A stretch of 64,000 bases of DNA from assembly GCF_025699125.1 (NCBI RefSeq), contig NZ_JAILWC010000001.1:228884-292883 (forward strand). The letters run 5' to 3'. The stretch's first letter is position 1; each line of letters begins with the position of its first letter. Origin of the DNA: Nitrosopumilus sp. (lineage in GTDB: Archaea; Thermoproteota; Nitrososphaeria; Nitrososphaerales; Nitrosopumilaceae). Position numbers and translations under genes: made by a program. Positions 1 to 8,905 of this stretch are shown here, in pieces. The notes under the pieces are model-generated. The model was given only the letters and a program-made list of their open reading frames with translations, was not told the origin of the DNA and made no database searches.

Positions 1-229
1 GCAAAAAAACTTCTTTTCCATCACTGATTAATTCTTGAATAATATCCTGTGTGAAAATCTCGCTTTGAATTGGATAATACATTCCAATTTTCTGAGCATT
101 TTTAAATGCAGAAATTTTTTTTATTTTCTTTTGCATCTTCTCACTTGCAATCTTTAATAGATCAAAAGAAGTGTTGTCTCTTTTTTCTAAAAGGAGATTC
201 CTGAGTGCCTTTTTTTTACTATCGTCCAA
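1..229 (-). CDS. 5-formyltetrahydrofolate cyclo-ligase family protein (partial, 3' end outside window)
   Basis: This family converts 5-formyl-THF to 5,10-methenyl-THF using ATP. The visible 76 N-terminal residues show the family pattern: a basic SKKKALRNLLLEKR start, then IGMYYPIQSEI and a GKEVFL strand. The start is a TTG at 227-229. The gene overlaps the end of folD by 11 bp on the same strand, so the two are probably cotranscribed and act together in folate one-carbon interconversion. The rest of the protein, including most of the ATP site, runs off the left edge. Confidence 0.75.
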   Translation of the reverse strand, partial: MDDSKKKALRNLLLEKRDNTSFDLLKIASEKMQKKIKKISAFKNAQKIGMYYPIQSEIFTQDIIQELISDGKEVFL

Positions 230-1082
230 TTTGACTGCTCAGTGATGCTGCGGTGATTGTATTTTTTAATAACATGGCAACTGTCATGGGTCCAACTCCA
301 CCTGGTACTGGAGTTGCAAAAGATGCCTTTTGAATTATTTTATCATAATCTGAATCTCCTACTAATTTTTCTTGAAATCGCGATATTGCAACATCAATTA
401 CGATTGCACCGTCTTTAATCATCTCTGGTGTCAACGTGAATTTGTTTCTATCACCCACTGCTGTGATGATGATGTCTGCAGATTTACAGAATTCTGCAAT
501 GTTCTTTGTTTTAGAATGACATGTAATCACAGTTGCATTTTTTTCTAATAATAAGTGATAAAGTGGCTTTCCTACTAAATTGCTCCTGTTTATTAGAACT
601 ATGTTTTTACCTTCCAAATCAATTTTATAAAAATCAAACATCTCCATAACTCCTGAAGGAGTGCATGCAACTAATGCTGCTTTTTTCATTGCTAACAATC
701 CTGCATTATGGGGGGTCAAACCATCTACATCTTTTAGTGGTGAAATTCTTGATGTTGTGGCAAATTCATCTAACTGTTCGGGTAATGGAAGCTGAACTAG
801 GATTCCATGAACAGAATTATCCGTGTTTAGATTATCTATGATTTTATTTAATTCCATTTGAGTAACATTTGAAGCAAGTTTATGATCTTTTGTTATGATT
901 CCAACTTCTTCACATGCAATGTGTTTGTTTTTGACATATGTTGCAGATGCTGGATTTTCTCCAATCAAAATCGTGGCTAAACACGGATTGATATCTTGTG
1001 TTTTAAGCTCAAGAACTGCCTTTTTGACCCTGTCTTTGACTGATTGAGCAATAACTTTGCCATCAATTTTGATGCCTACCAT
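219..1082 (-). CDS. folD: Bifunctional methylenetetrahydrofolate dehydrogenase / methenyltetrahydrofolate cyclohydrolase FolD
   Basis: FolD oxidises 5,10-methylene-THF to methenyl-THF with NAD(P)+ and hydrolyses it to 10-formyl-THF, the donor used by PurN nearby. At 287 residues it has the usual family length. Visible motifs are YVKNK with Tyr49 and catalytic Lys53, VQLPLP near 96-101, KDVDGLTP with Asp120, the Rossmann segment with SNLVGKP, and the C-terminal PGGVGPMT. The ATG at 1080-1082 lies about 26 bp from an A/T-rich TATA-like element at 1101-1111, which fits a leaderless transcript. The downstream gene is the 5-formyl-THF cyclo-ligase. Confidence 0.95.
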   Translation of the reverse strand: MVGIKIDGKVIAQSVKDRVKKAVLELKTQDINPCLATILIGENPASATYVKNKHIACEEVGIITKDHKLASNVTQMELNKIIDNLNTDNSVHGILVQLPLPEQLDEFATTSRISPLKDVDGLTPHNAGLLAMKKAALVACTPSGVMEMFDFYKIDLEGKNIVLINRSNLVGKPLYHLLLEKNATVITCHSKTKNIAEFCKSADIIITAVGDRNKFTLTPEMIKDGAIVIDVAISRFQEKLVGDSDYDKIIQKASFATPVPGGVGPMTVAMLLKNTITAASLSSQIGR

Positions 1083-1100
1083 ACACTGTTTTTAGTTCGT

Positions 1101-1111
1101 AGATATTTAAT
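1101..1111. promoter_or_regulatory. TATA-like element between divergent genes
   Basis: The near-palindromic AGATATTTAAT is about 26 bp upstream of the folD ATG on the minus strand. It could also serve the divergent monooxygenase-like gene, whose transcript would then start near 1133. That would favour the internal ATG at 1173 for that gene. Confidence 0.4.
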
Positions 1112-1124
1112 TCTTGGAATTTGG

Positions 1125-1457
1125 ATGGAAATCTTAGAAAAGAAATTTAATGCCTATATTTCTAGCCAGAACATGTTTGTAATGATGGCAGATGTAAATC
1201 TGAAAGATGGTGCTGAAGAAGGTTTCAAAAAATGGTTTTCAGAATCAAACAAAGTACTGGCAAACTTTCCAGGGTTTATCTCAAGACGATTTTTAAAAGC
1301 AAATGACGGAAGCTATAGAATAATTGTAGAACATGAAAGCAAAGACACCTTCATCAAAATGCACAATAGCCCAGAACACGATAAACTACATCCTGAAGGA
1401 CATTCTTACATGAGTGCTCCTCCAGAAAGAAAAACATTCTCAATTGTTGCTGAATAA
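1125..1457 (+). CDS. Antibiotic biosynthesis monooxygenase (ABM) domain protein
   Basis: This small ferredoxin-fold protein resembles the ABM family, which includes quinone/heme-type monooxygenases and many proteins of unknown substrate. Visible features are the strand MFVMMADVNLKDG, a helix around FKKWFSESNK, FPGFISRRFL, and a second half RIIVEHESKDTFIKMHNSPEH. I chose the ATG at 1125. The ATG at 1173 (MFVMMADV) would give a more typical length of about 94 residues and fits the predicted transcript start better. It is followed directly by a cupin gene and both are probably on one transcript. Confidence 0.7.
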   Translation: MEILEKKFNAYISSQNMFVMMADVNLKDGAEEGFKKWFSESNKVLANFPGFISRRFLKANDGSYRIIVEHESKDTFIKMHNSPEHDKLHPEGHSYMSAPPERKTFSIVAE

Positions 1458-1458
1458 G

Positions 1459-1779
1459 TTGAAACTCGATTATGACTTAAATTCATATCTTGAAAAAATC
1501 AAAAAAAGTGATTCTTATTTTCATACTTTTATTAATCGTGAAAGTTTAGCAGCGGGAATTTTGGTTTTACAGCCAAATGAAGAAGATACTCAGGAACCAC
1601 ATAACAGTGATGAGGTATACTATGTAATTTCAGGAAATGGTTTTTTGAAAATTAAAAACAAAGATTACAAAATATCCAAAGACAAACTGTTTTTTGTTGC
1701 AAAAGGTGTCGAGCATTATTTTCATGGGAATACAAAGGAGCTAAAGGTTTTGTATTTTTTTGGCGGCCCTGACTCTTAG
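1459..1779 (+). CDS. Cupin-domain protein
   Basis: A single cupin beta-barrel of about 106 residues. The metal-binding motif one is seen as PHNSDEVYYVISGNGFLKI, with a His then an Asp/Glu pair, and motif two as VAKGVEHYFHG. The substrate cannot be read from the sequence. I chose the TTG at 1459, two bases after the stop of the preceding ABM gene. A GTG at 1414 would extend it by 15 residues within that gene. Its 3' end overlaps the end of the convergent purN by 4 bp. Confidence 0.7.
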   Translation: MKLDYDLNSYLEKIKKSDSYFHTFINRESLAAGILVLQPNEEDTQEPHNSDEVYYVISGNGFLKIKNKDYKISKDKLFFVAKGVEHYFHGNTKELKVLYFFGGPDS

Positions 1780-2393
1780 CCAATCATTGTTCTTCTTCCA
1801 GAAACTTTGATCTTTTTTCTAGCAAATAGATTAACTGCTTCGGGGTATGTCTTGTGTTCCTCTTTTAGAATTCTTTTTGATAGTGATTCTTCTGTGTCGT
1901 TTTCTTTGATTTTGACTACTGATTGAAGAATCACTGGACCTGTATCCATTTCTGAATCTACAAAATGAACTGTGCATCCTGAATATTTTGCACCGTACTC
2001 CAACGCTTGTTTTTGCGCATTTAGTCCTGGAAAAGATGGCAACAATGCAGGATGGATGTTGATAATTCTATTCTTGTATTTTTTTACAAATTGCGGACTA
2101 ATTATCCTCATAAATCCGGCAAGACAAACAAGCCCATTTTTAGGAGTTACCCCATATTTTGTTAGGGTGACGATGATTTTTTTATCATATGCTTCTCTGC
2201 TACCTTCAAACCCCTTGCTCTCAATGATCTCTGTTTTAATCCCTAACTTCGCTGCAATTTTTAGACCTGGTGCATCTACTTTATTTGAAATAACTACTGC
2301 TGGATTTATTGGGATCTTTTTACTTTTAATTGACTTTAGAATGTTCTCCATGTTGCTTCCACGACCAGAGATGAGAATTCCTAGATTTAGCAA
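1776..2393 (-). CDS. purN: Phosphoribosylglycinamide formyltransferase (GART, PurN type)
   Basis: PurN transfers the formyl group of 10-formyl-THF to GAR in purine synthesis. The N-terminal LNLGILISGRGSNM loop binds the phosphate. The catalytic triad is visible as Asn112 and His114 in NIHPALLPSFPG and Asp150 in SEMDTGP, the same spacing as in the E. coli enzyme. At 205 residues it is of normal length. The start is a TTG at 2391-2393. Together with folD and the cyclo-ligase it forms a loose folate-dependent group. Confidence 0.93.
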   Translation of the reverse strand: MLNLGILISGRGSNMENILKSIKSKKIPINPAVVISNKVDAPGLKIAAKLGIKTEIIESKGFEGSREAYDKKIIVTLTKYGVTPKNGLVCLAGFMRIISPQFVKKYKNRIINIHPALLPSFPGLNAQKQALEYGAKYSGCTVHFVDSEMDTGPVILQSVVKIKENDTEESLSKRILKEEHKTYPEAVNLFARKKIKVSGRRTMIG

Positions 2394-2451
2394 CTAGTCA
2401 ATACTAGATCAAACCTGCAATTTATATCAAATCCAATTATTTTCATCTTCG

Positions 2452-3432
2452 TTGCCTAGAAAAGTCAGGATGACTAAAAATGGAATCCTGTGTGAGGTAA
2501 ATGAAAAACGAGTTTATTTAGATCCTAAAAACAGTGATGTTTCTGGAATAAATTTTGTATCCCATGCTCATTCTGATCACCTACCAACAAAAAACGGTGG
2601 AATGATCTTATCCTCCATTGAAACAAATGAGATAGCTAATCTTAGAGGATTCACAATGAAGAATCATGTAGAATCACTAGAAAATTTCTCCCTCATTAAC
2701 AGTGGCCATATTCTTGGGGCCAGGGGTTTGCTTTTTGATGATATTTTCTATACTGGAGATATCTGTACTAGAGATAGAGGTTTTCTAAAGGGTGCAGAAA
2801 TTCCTAAATGCAAAACTCTGATTACTGAATGTACATTTGGATTGGCAGAATTTGTTTTTCCAAAAATGGAACAAATTCAAAAACAGGTTAACGAATTAAT
2901 TTCTGAACTTTACGGAAAAGGAATCCCTGTAATTTTAATGGGTTACCAATTGGGAAAAGCACAAACAATTACTCAATTATTTGGGCATTGGGGCCCGCTT
3001 TATCTTCATGATTCTGTAAAAGATATGAATTTACTTCATCAAAAATTTGGAGTCTCTTTAAAGGATGGGATGGGGCATTCTGAAGCTGAAAAAAATGGGT
3101 TACTTGAAAAAAAACCGTGGATAATGGTTGCACCAATGATGTCAAGTAAAAATAAATTTATTCAAGAAATGAAATCAAAATACGGTGCTGTAACAATTGG
3201 ATTTAGTGGATGGGCACAATCCTCACGATTTTCTTTTGGACGAAGAACTGATTACTCAATTCCAATGAGTGATCACTGTGATTTTAATGAGCTTGTTGAT
3301 ATGGTCATAAAATCTGAGGCCGAACAAGTCTATACAATACATGGATTTGTGAATGAATTTGCACAACACTTGAAAAAAATTGGCATTAATGCTCAACCAT
3401 TACTGGAAAACTCTTTAGATAATTTTACTTAG
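2452..3432 (+). CDS. MBL-fold nuclease, exonuclease/SNM1-like
   Basis: A metallo-beta-lactamase-fold protein of 326 residues with the zinc motif HAHSDH at 38-43, a second ligand region SGHILGARG, YTGDICTRDRG with the bridging Asp, and a late SDHCDF motif. The segment MGYQLGKAQTITQLF and the C-terminal VYTIHGF are typical of the mRNA 3'-end processing/ligase-associated exonuclease branch. A DNA or RNA exonuclease role is likely, but the substrate is not known. The start is a TTG at 2452. A TATA-like TTTATAT at 2421-2427 lies about 27 bp upstream, fitting a leaderless transcript. Confidence 0.82.
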   Translation: MPRKVRMTKNGILCEVNEKRVYLDPKNSDVSGINFVSHAHSDHLPTKNGGMILSSIETNEIANLRGFTMKNHVESLENFSLINSGHILGARGLLFDDIFYTGDICTRDRGFLKGAEIPKCKTLITECTFGLAEFVFPKMEQIQKQVNELISELYGKGIPVILMGYQLGKAQTITQLFGHWGPLYLHDSVKDMNLLHQKFGVSLKDGMGHSEAEKNGLLEKKPWIMVAPMMSSKNKFIQEMKSKYGAVTIGFSGWAQSSRFSFGRRTDYSIPMSDHCDFNELVDMVIKSEAEQVYTIHGFVNEFAQHLKKIGINAQPLLENSLDNFT

Positions 3433-3664
3433 ATGAAAATTTGCTACAATCACAATTTTCAACTAGACACGTTTCCGTATTTCTAATATGATCATGAGAA
3501 AAATGCTTGCATTTTTCATTTTTGCATATTCTTCTTTGGGCTTCTTTTTGCACTACTGATTGTGCTATGGCATTTGCCTTGTCCTTTGAATATCCTTTCT
3601 TATCCATGTAAAAATGAACAATACTGTTGTATAGCAAATCTGGTTTGAATTGTTTTTCTAACAT
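3425..3664 (-). CDS. Small Cys/His-rich protein of unknown function
   Basis: This 79-residue protein has an N-terminal helical half (LLYNSIVHFYMDKKGYSKDKANAIAQSVVQKEAQRR). Its C-terminal half is rich in possible zinc ligands, in the order Cys, Cys, His, His, His, Cys, Cys, Cys (CKNEKCKHFSHDH, then CLVENCDC). A single zinc site is a reasonable inference. Its end overlaps the end of the convergent nuclease gene by 8 bp. I do not recognise the family. Confidence 0.65.
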   Translation of the reverse strand: MLEKQFKPDLLYNSIVHFYMDKKGYSKDKANAIAQSVVQKEAQRRICKNEKCKHFSHDHIRNTETCLVENCDCSKFSSK

Positions 3665-3738
3665 GGGAATGTCTGGTTATAATACGGCATTATTATATTA
3701 AAAGATCTTGTGACGCCTAATTTGTTTAAATAATACTG

Positions 3739-3757
3739 TGTTTGTACTATCTGAACA
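3739..3757 (+). promoter_or_regulatory. 19-bp palindromic operator upstream of a histidine kinase
   Basis: TGTTTG-N7-TGAACA matches 10 of 12 arm positions of the motif shared across the signalling genes. Its end is 38 bp before the ATG at 3795, and a TATA-like CATATTTG begins about 12 bp downstream of it. Confidence 0.65.
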
Positions 3758-3794
3758 TCCTATTTGTCATATTTGAAATTTTGATTGTAAATAT

Positions 3795-4856
3795 ATGAGA
3801 AAATTCATGCATAGGGAAATCAAAGAAGATTCTGACATTGATCCTATGAATGCCCCCCAAAGGACCGTTTTTTTTAAAAAATCCAAACCCGCTGAAACCA
3901 TGAAGATTGATTTTAAACCTGATGAGAAATCCAAAAAAATCGATCCCGTTTTAGAAAAAACACCGGAAAAAAATTTAGAATTCAATCACGAGTCTTTAGA
4001 AGAAAATGAAAATCTAGATGAAGCAGACAAAAAATTACTTACTCTGAAAAAAGAGATTGAGACCGCACAAAAATTCCATCAATTAACAAAACAAAAATTG
4101 ACTGCAAAATCTGCGTCATTAAGAAAAACAAAATCAACACTTACCCAAACCCAAAAAAAACTTGATGAAGCATTATCCTCAAAATTTACTGCTGTGGACA
4201 ATAATAAATTGGAGATGATAGGTAAAATGTCTTCAAAAATGGCACATGATATGAGAAATCCTCTAACAATTTTACAATCCCAAATTGAATTGATGAAGGT
4301 AAAACAAAAAATTCATGAAGATACAGTCTTGTCAAACTCAATACTCAGTATGGAGAATGCACTCTCCCACATTACAAATCAAATCAACGACGTGCTGAAT
4401 TTCATTAAGACTCCTGAGATTCGCTTGATTACTTGTGATTTAAAAGAAATTGTAAAAAGTTCAATTGGTGAGGTAAAATTTCCACAGGATGTTGAATTGC
4501 AATCATCACTTAATTCCTGTGTCCTTCAATGTGATGTGGTAAAAATTCGTGGTATTATCACAAATATTATACAAAATGCCGTTCAGGCAACTGGCCTTAA
4601 AGGTAAAGTTAGTGTATCGATTGAAGTAGATGGTGCATTTGCTACAATAAAAATTAGTGATTCAGGACCTGGAATCCCTGAAGAAAACATTGAACAAATT
4701 TTTGAGCCCATGTTTACTACAAAAGATGATGGAACTGGTTTGGGATTGGCATCATGCAAGCAATATTTGGAGATGCATAAAGGCACAATCGATGTTAGTA
4801 ATAATCCCACCACATTTACAATTACACTGCCAAAAACTGCTGGATCCTCCTCCTGA
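3795..4856 (+). CDS. Soluble sensor histidine kinase with N-terminal coiled coil
   Basis: A 353-residue kinase with no membrane segment. Residues 1-80 are polar and low in complexity, and about 80-145 form a coiled coil. The phosphoacceptor His151 sits in MAHDMRNPLTILQ. The ATP domain shows the N box IIQNAVQATG, G1 DSGPGIP, the F box IFEPMFTTK and G2 GTGLGLAS. No PAS, GAF or Cache sensor is visible, so input may come through the coiled coil or partner proteins. The kinases at 59657 and 62508 are close relatives. The start is supported by the 38-bp spacing to the upstream palindrome. Confidence 0.88.
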   Translation: MRKFMHREIKEDSDIDPMNAPQRTVFFKKSKPAETMKIDFKPDEKSKKIDPVLEKTPEKNLEFNHESLEENENLDEADKKLLTLKKEIETAQKFHQLTKQKLTAKSASLRKTKSTLTQTQKKLDEALSSKFTAVDNNKLEMIGKMSSKMAHDMRNPLTILQSQIELMKVKQKIHEDTVLSNSILSMENALSHITNQINDVLNFIKTPEIRLITCDLKEIVKSSIGEVKFPQDVELQSSLNSCVLQCDVVKIRGIITNIIQNAVQATGLKGKVSVSIEVDGAFATIKISDSGPGIPEENIEQIFEPMFTTKDDGTGLGLASCKQYLEMHKGTIDVSNNPTTFTITLPKTAGSSS

Positions 4857-4889
4857 ACTCTTTTTAGAATCTGTTTGGTAATCAAAATA

Positions 4890-5189
4890 ATGGGGTTTTT
4901 ATCCAATTTCAAAAAAGATCTCCAAAATGAAAAAAGAAAAAAGGCTGCCCAAATCAACGGCAAACATCTCAAAGAACTGTTAAAAAAATTCAAAGAAGAA
5001 AGAGATAGAATAGAAGAAGAAACTGGAGTGAGACCTCAAATTGATGACACAACACAAATGTTTATGCAAAAAATTCTAAATGTGTGGATTGATGAAGGAA
5101 AAGAAATCGATGAGGAAAAATTCTGGTTAGAAGTTGACTATAATAGACAATTCTCTCATCCTGTGGAGTACTATGAAAAATCACATTAG
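4890..5189 (+). CDS. Conserved-looking hypothetical protein, charged and helical
   Basis: This protein of about 99 residues has a strongly basic N-terminal helix (FKKDLQNEKRKKAAQ) and a Glu/Lys-rich middle (KFKEERDRIEEETG), then an aromatic C-terminal stretch with VWIDEGKEIDEEKFWLEVDY. I recognise no domain. I chose the ATG at 4890. A TTG at 4875 is also possible. It follows the histidine kinase by about 30 bp and may share its transcript. Confidence 0.6.
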   Translation: MGFLSNFKKDLQNEKRKKAAQINGKHLKELLKKFKEERDRIEEETGVRPQIDDTTQMFMQKILNVWIDEGKEIDEEKFWLEVDYNRQFSHPVEYYEKSH

Positions 5190-5250
5190 GATTATCTCTT
5201 TTACAATATGTTTATTTTGATATGAAAATCACAACTCTCAAGTGAAATAA

Positions 5251-5358
5251 TTGGATAAAGAATGGCTACGTGTAAAAAGCGGTAGAAGTAAAGGCTGCAA
5301 GGATTGTATTGCTCATAGATGTATGCCAACTAGTTGTAATTGCGATTGTCATAAATGA
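5251..5358 (+). CDS. 35-residue Cys-rich protein, possible zinc ribbon
   Basis: A short ORF starting with TTG encodes 35 residues ending SCNCDCHK. It has Cys at C-x2-C (GCKDC), a further Cys after HR, and a closing C-x-C-x-C-H cluster, so one or two zinc sites are possible. The start is basic (LRVKSGRSKG), as in RNA- or ribosome-binding mini-proteins. The dense Cys/His pattern in an AT-rich gap argues against chance, but no family is assigned. Confidence 0.5.
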   Translation: MDKEWLRVKSGRSKGCKDCIAHRCMPTSCNCDCHK

Positions 5359-5375
5359 AATTTTACACATTTGAT

Positions 5376-6665
5376 TTATCTTAAAATCAAACCTATGTCC
5401 ATTAGATTTGTATGTGTAAAGTTTGTAACGATGTTTCCTTTCTGCTTTTGAAAGAATCTTCCTGAATCACTGTTTTTGAGAAATTCCTTCATCACATCCA
5501 AATCAACTTTGATGTTCTCTGTGATTGCTCCTGCAAAGATTGAATTTCCGTCTATTCCATCTGTCCCCATAGACGCTATGATGATTTTTTTTGCCTTTTG
5601 AGTGTTTTTTAATAGTCTTAAAACTAATTCTTGATTTCTACCACCCGTTCCCTTTCCAAGAACTTTTACGGTTGGTTCACCTCCAAAAATCAAACAAGTA
5701 TTTTGTTCATATGAAATGTTTTCAAGTATTTTTGGAACTATCTCTTTGATGTCTCCAAAAATTTGCATTGTTGAGACTTTGTATCCTATCTCATCAGCTT
5801 TCTTTTGCATTGCTTGCAGGCAATCATTATTGTTTGCAATGATGTAATTTTCAATTTGTGCTTTTTTTGGAGTTTCACACCTTTTTTCATTTGATCTCTT
5901 TTCTAAAATCTGCAAGACCTCCGTTGGAATTTTCCATCTGATTTTATATTTATCAATAATTTCTAATGCATCTGCATAAGTTGTATCATCCATGTATGTT
6001 GTACCTGACGCAATGGATGAAAGATCATCACCTTCAACATCAGACATCACCAAACTAATCCCGTGGCATTTCATGTTTTCAATTAGCTTTCCCCCTTTAA
6101 TTTTTGAGAGATGTTTTCTGATGCAATTGAACTCTTGAATTGTCACTCCTGTTTTCAACAGCAAATTTGTAACATGAATTTTATCATCCAATGTAATTTC
6201 ATCTGGCATTGCAAGAAGCGAAGAACCACCTCCAGACACAAGAAAAATTATTAATTCGTCACTTCGCTTATTTTGGACAAATTTCATAACCTCTTTTGCT
6301 GCTTTTACGCTTGTTTTATCAGGTTGTGGATGTCTGGAATTGAAAATTTGAAATTTTTTTCCTTTAATTTTGGCTTTGGAACCTTTGGGAATTACTATTA
6401 TTCCGCTTTTGATGGGTATTATTGCATTCAATGCCCGGGTCATAGAATCTCCAGCTTTTCCAAATGCTACGGAATAGATGTTTGAATATTTCTCAACATT
6501 GATCACTTTGCCTTTGATCCTAATTTCATTGGGCGTAACATATTTTGTAATGATATTTTTAGGATCTGCTGCTTGAAGACCTGCCTCTAAAATTTCCAGG
6601 CAATCTTTTTTCTTCTCAGTGGTTGCCAATTCTCTGAAATTTTGTATAATCACACCAATTCTCAA
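5376..6665 (-). CDS. Glycerate 2-kinase (GckA/MOFRL family)
   Basis: This family phosphorylates D-glycerate to 2-phosphoglycerate with ATP, feeding lower glycolysis or gluconeogenesis. The 429-residue protein has the two expected parts: an N-terminal DUF4147 domain with FLVSGGGSSLLAMP and RKHLSKIKGGKL, and a C-terminal MOFRL domain with FGGEPTV, GKGTGGRNQE, GTDGIDG and HTNLMD. It is divergently transcribed from the iron alcohol dehydrogenase, about 40 bp apart, with A/T-rich TATA-like sequence at 6672-6690. The exact start is uncertain, because the ATG at 6665 is close to the predicted transcript start. Confidence 0.88.
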   Translation of the reverse strand: MRIGVIIQNFRELATTEKKKDCLEILEAGLQAADPKNIITKYVTPNEIRIKGKVINVEKYSNIYSVAFGKAGDSMTRALNAIIPIKSGIIVIPKGSKAKIKGKKFQIFNSRHPQPDKTSVKAAKEVMKFVQNKRSDELIIFLVSGGGSSLLAMPDEITLDDKIHVTNLLLKTGVTIQEFNCIRKHLSKIKGGKLIENMKCHGISLVMSDVEGDDLSSIASGTTYMDDTTYADALEIIDKYKIRWKIPTEVLQILEKRSNEKRCETPKKAQIENYIIANNNDCLQAMQKKADEIGYKVSTMQIFGDIKEIVPKILENISYEQNTCLIFGGEPTVKVLGKGTGGRNQELVLRLLKNTQKAKKIIIASMGTDGIDGNSIFAGAITENIKVDLDVMKEFLKNSDSGRFFQKQKGNIVTNFTHTNLMDIGLILR

Positions 6666-6705
6666 TAATGCAAGATATAATAATAATCAATGATGCCTTT
6701 GATTT

Positions 6706-7650
6706 ATGCACACAGTACGCATTCCAAAAGTTATCAACTTTGGAGAAAACGCACTTGGTGAAACAGAGTATCCAAAAAATGCCCTGATTGTAACAACCGT
6801 TCCGCCAGAACTTTCTGACAAATGGTTAGCAAAAATGGGAATTCAGGATTATATGTTGTATGATCAAGTGAAACCTGAACCATCAATTGAAGATGTCAAT
6901 ACTGTGATTTCACAATTCAAAGACAAAAATCCATCCGTCTTAATCGGCCTAGGTGGTGGAAGTTCAATGGATGTAGTAAAATATGCTGCACCTGAGATGA
7001 AAAAAGAAAAAATCTTAATTCCAACTACTTTTGGAACTGGAGCTGAAATGACAACTTATTGTGTTCTAAAATTTGATGGAAAAAAGAAACTGTTACGTGA
7101 AGATAGATTTTTAGCTGACATGGCTGTAGTCGATTCATATTTTATGGATGGTACTCCGGAACAGGTCATCAAAAATTCTGTCTGTGATGCATGTGCTCAA
7201 GCTACTGAAGGCTATGATAGCAAGCTCGGTAATGACTTGACTAGAACTCTCTGTAACCAAGCATTTGAGATTCTTTATGATGCAATAATGAACGACAAAC
7301 CTGAAAACTACCCATACGGTTCAATGTTATCTGGAATGGGATTTGGTAATTGCTCTACTACACTTGGACATGCTTTGTCCTATGTATTCTCAAATGAAGG
7401 AGTGCCTCATGGTTATTCCTTATCTTCTTGTACTACAGTTGCTCACAAGCATAACAAGTCAATCTTTTATGATCGATTCAAAGAAGCTATGGAAAAACTT
7501 GGTTTTGATAAATTAGAACTCAAAGCTGATGTTTCAGAAGCTGCAGACGTCGTAATGACCGATAGAGGACATTTAGATCCAAACCCAATTCCAATATCCA
7601 AAGAAGACGTCATAAAATGTCTTGAAGACATCAAATCAGGTAATTTGTAA
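6706..7650 (+). CDS. Iron-containing alcohol dehydrogenase family protein; possible semialdehyde reductase
   Basis: A group III metal-dependent alcohol dehydrogenase of 314 residues, shorter than the usual 380 or so. The NAD(P)-binding motif GLGGGSSMDVVK and the IPTTFGTGAEMT segment are clear. Metal ligands can be traced as Asp in CDACAQATE, His in LGHALS and His in VPHG; the second usual His is Gln here, as in a subgroup of the family. Enzymes of this family reduce malonic or succinic semialdehyde in the thaumarchaeal 3-hydroxypropionate/4-hydroxybutyrate cycle, so that role is a reasonable inference. The ATG at 6706 looks leaderless. Confidence 0.82.
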   Translation: MHTVRIPKVINFGENALGETEYPKNALIVTTVPPELSDKWLAKMGIQDYMLYDQVKPEPSIEDVNTVISQFKDKNPSVLIGLGGGSSMDVVKYAAPEMKKEKILIPTTFGTGAEMTTYCVLKFDGKKKLLREDRFLADMAVVDSYFMDGTPEQVIKNSVCDACAQATEGYDSKLGNDLTRTLCNQAFEILYDAIMNDKPENYPYGSMLSGMGFGNCSTTLGHALSYVFSNEGVPHGYSLSSCTTVAHKHNKSIFYDRFKEAMEKLGFDKLELKADVSEAADVVMTDRGHLDPNPIPISKEDVIKCLEDIKSGNL

Positions 7651-7749
7651 AAAATTCAAAATTTTTTACCTTTTTTCTATTTTATTGATTAACTGCGAAA
7701 TTGGCAGCTTGATGAAACTTTTTATGCTAATACTCTAAGGTAATTATAC

Positions 7750-8850
7750 TTGGCTTCAAAGAAACTCAAATTTGGCATTCAAAACGGATTAAATGTCGCA
7801 AGAGCCGGATATACTGAGGACCAAATCTTAACGGCTTGCATGCTGGCTGATAAAACTGGCTATGATTCAATTTTCTACATGGATCATACGAATGTCCCAC
7901 AATGGAAAAACGCTACAGTGCTCGATCCATGGGTCATGCTTTCTGCAATAGCTGCAGTTACAAATAATGTTGAATTGGGAACTTGTGTTACAGATGCAAT
8001 TAGAAGACACCCATCAAATATCGCATTAGCCGCAATTACTCTTGATAGAGTTTCAAAAGGCCGAGCAATACTTGGTATAGGCGCAGGTGAGGCACAAAAT
8101 CTAAAAGAATTCTGCATTCCATTTGAAAAACCTGTTTCAAAATGGGAAGAGCAAATTGAAGTTATTCATACATTATACAATTCCACTCCCGACAATACTG
8201 TTGATTACACTGGAAAATATTATCAACTAGAAGGTGCGTGCTTACAAGCCCCTCCAATTAGAAAACCACGTCCTCCAACTTACATGGCATCAGGCGGCAA
8301 GAGAACTTTGGAATTAACAGGAAAACTAGGCGATGGATGGCTTCCAATTGGTTATACTCCTGAACTCTTTGAAGATCACAAAAAACAAATCGAATCATCC
8401 ATGGATAAGAACAATCGTACTCAAGAAGAAAAAGACAACTTCCAAATGGCTTTAGATATTGATGTGTACTTTTCTGAGGATGCAGAAGAATCCTGGGCTA
8501 AAATGAAAGAAGCTGTAAAAGTTAGTTTATTCAAACCCGAAGTATTGCGAGTTCATGGATTAAAAGAAATTGAAGGATTTGATTTTGTTAAATACTTTAC
8601 AGAATATTCAATGTCTGATCAAAGTTGGATTGTAAAGATGAGGGAAGCAGCTACAAAAATTCCTGACAAAATTGCACGTTCCTCCACTGCCGTTGGAACC
8701 CCTGAAGATATCATTCCCACATTTGAGCGATTTATGGAGGCAGGTGTCAATCACTTTGTTATAAGATTCTGGGGTAAGAACTACTTTGGTTCTATAGATA
8801 AATTTGCAAGTCATGTAATGCCTGCACTTAGAGAAAAAGCCAAACAATAA
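7750..8850 (+). CDS. LLM-class flavin/F420-dependent oxidoreductase
   Basis: A luciferase-like TIM-barrel oxidoreductase of 366 residues related to F420-dependent methylene-H4MPT reductase and glucose-6-phosphate dehydrogenase types. Family landmarks are YDSIFYMDHTN, DPWVMLSAIA, VELGTCVTDA, RHPSNIALAAITLD, GRAILGIGAGEAQN and GDGWLPIGYTPE. Coenzyme F420 is the likely cofactor in this lineage; the substrate is not evident. The start is a TTG at 7750, 99 bp after the dehydrogenase gene. Confidence 0.82.
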   Translation: MASKKLKFGIQNGLNVARAGYTEDQILTACMLADKTGYDSIFYMDHTNVPQWKNATVLDPWVMLSAIAAVTNNVELGTCVTDAIRRHPSNIALAAITLDRVSKGRAILGIGAGEAQNLKEFCIPFEKPVSKWEEQIEVIHTLYNSTPDNTVDYTGKYYQLEGACLQAPPIRKPRPPTYMASGGKRTLELTGKLGDGWLPIGYTPELFEDHKKQIESSMDKNNRTQEEKDNFQMALDIDVYFSEDAEESWAKMKEAVKVSLFKPEVLRVHGLKEIEGFDFVKYFTEYSMSDQSWIVKMREAATKIPDKIARSSTAVGTPEDIIPTFERFMEAGVNHFVIRFWGKNYFGSIDKFASHVMPALREKAKQ

Positions 8851-8905
8851 GGCGTCTATTCTATAACGTACAGAAAATCATTTACTCTACTTGTTTTTAT
8901 GATGT

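Noticed and set aside
1972-2397. Plus-strand frame of 141 residues with hydrophobic segments
   Set aside because: It is antisense to purN, whose catalytic residues are intact.
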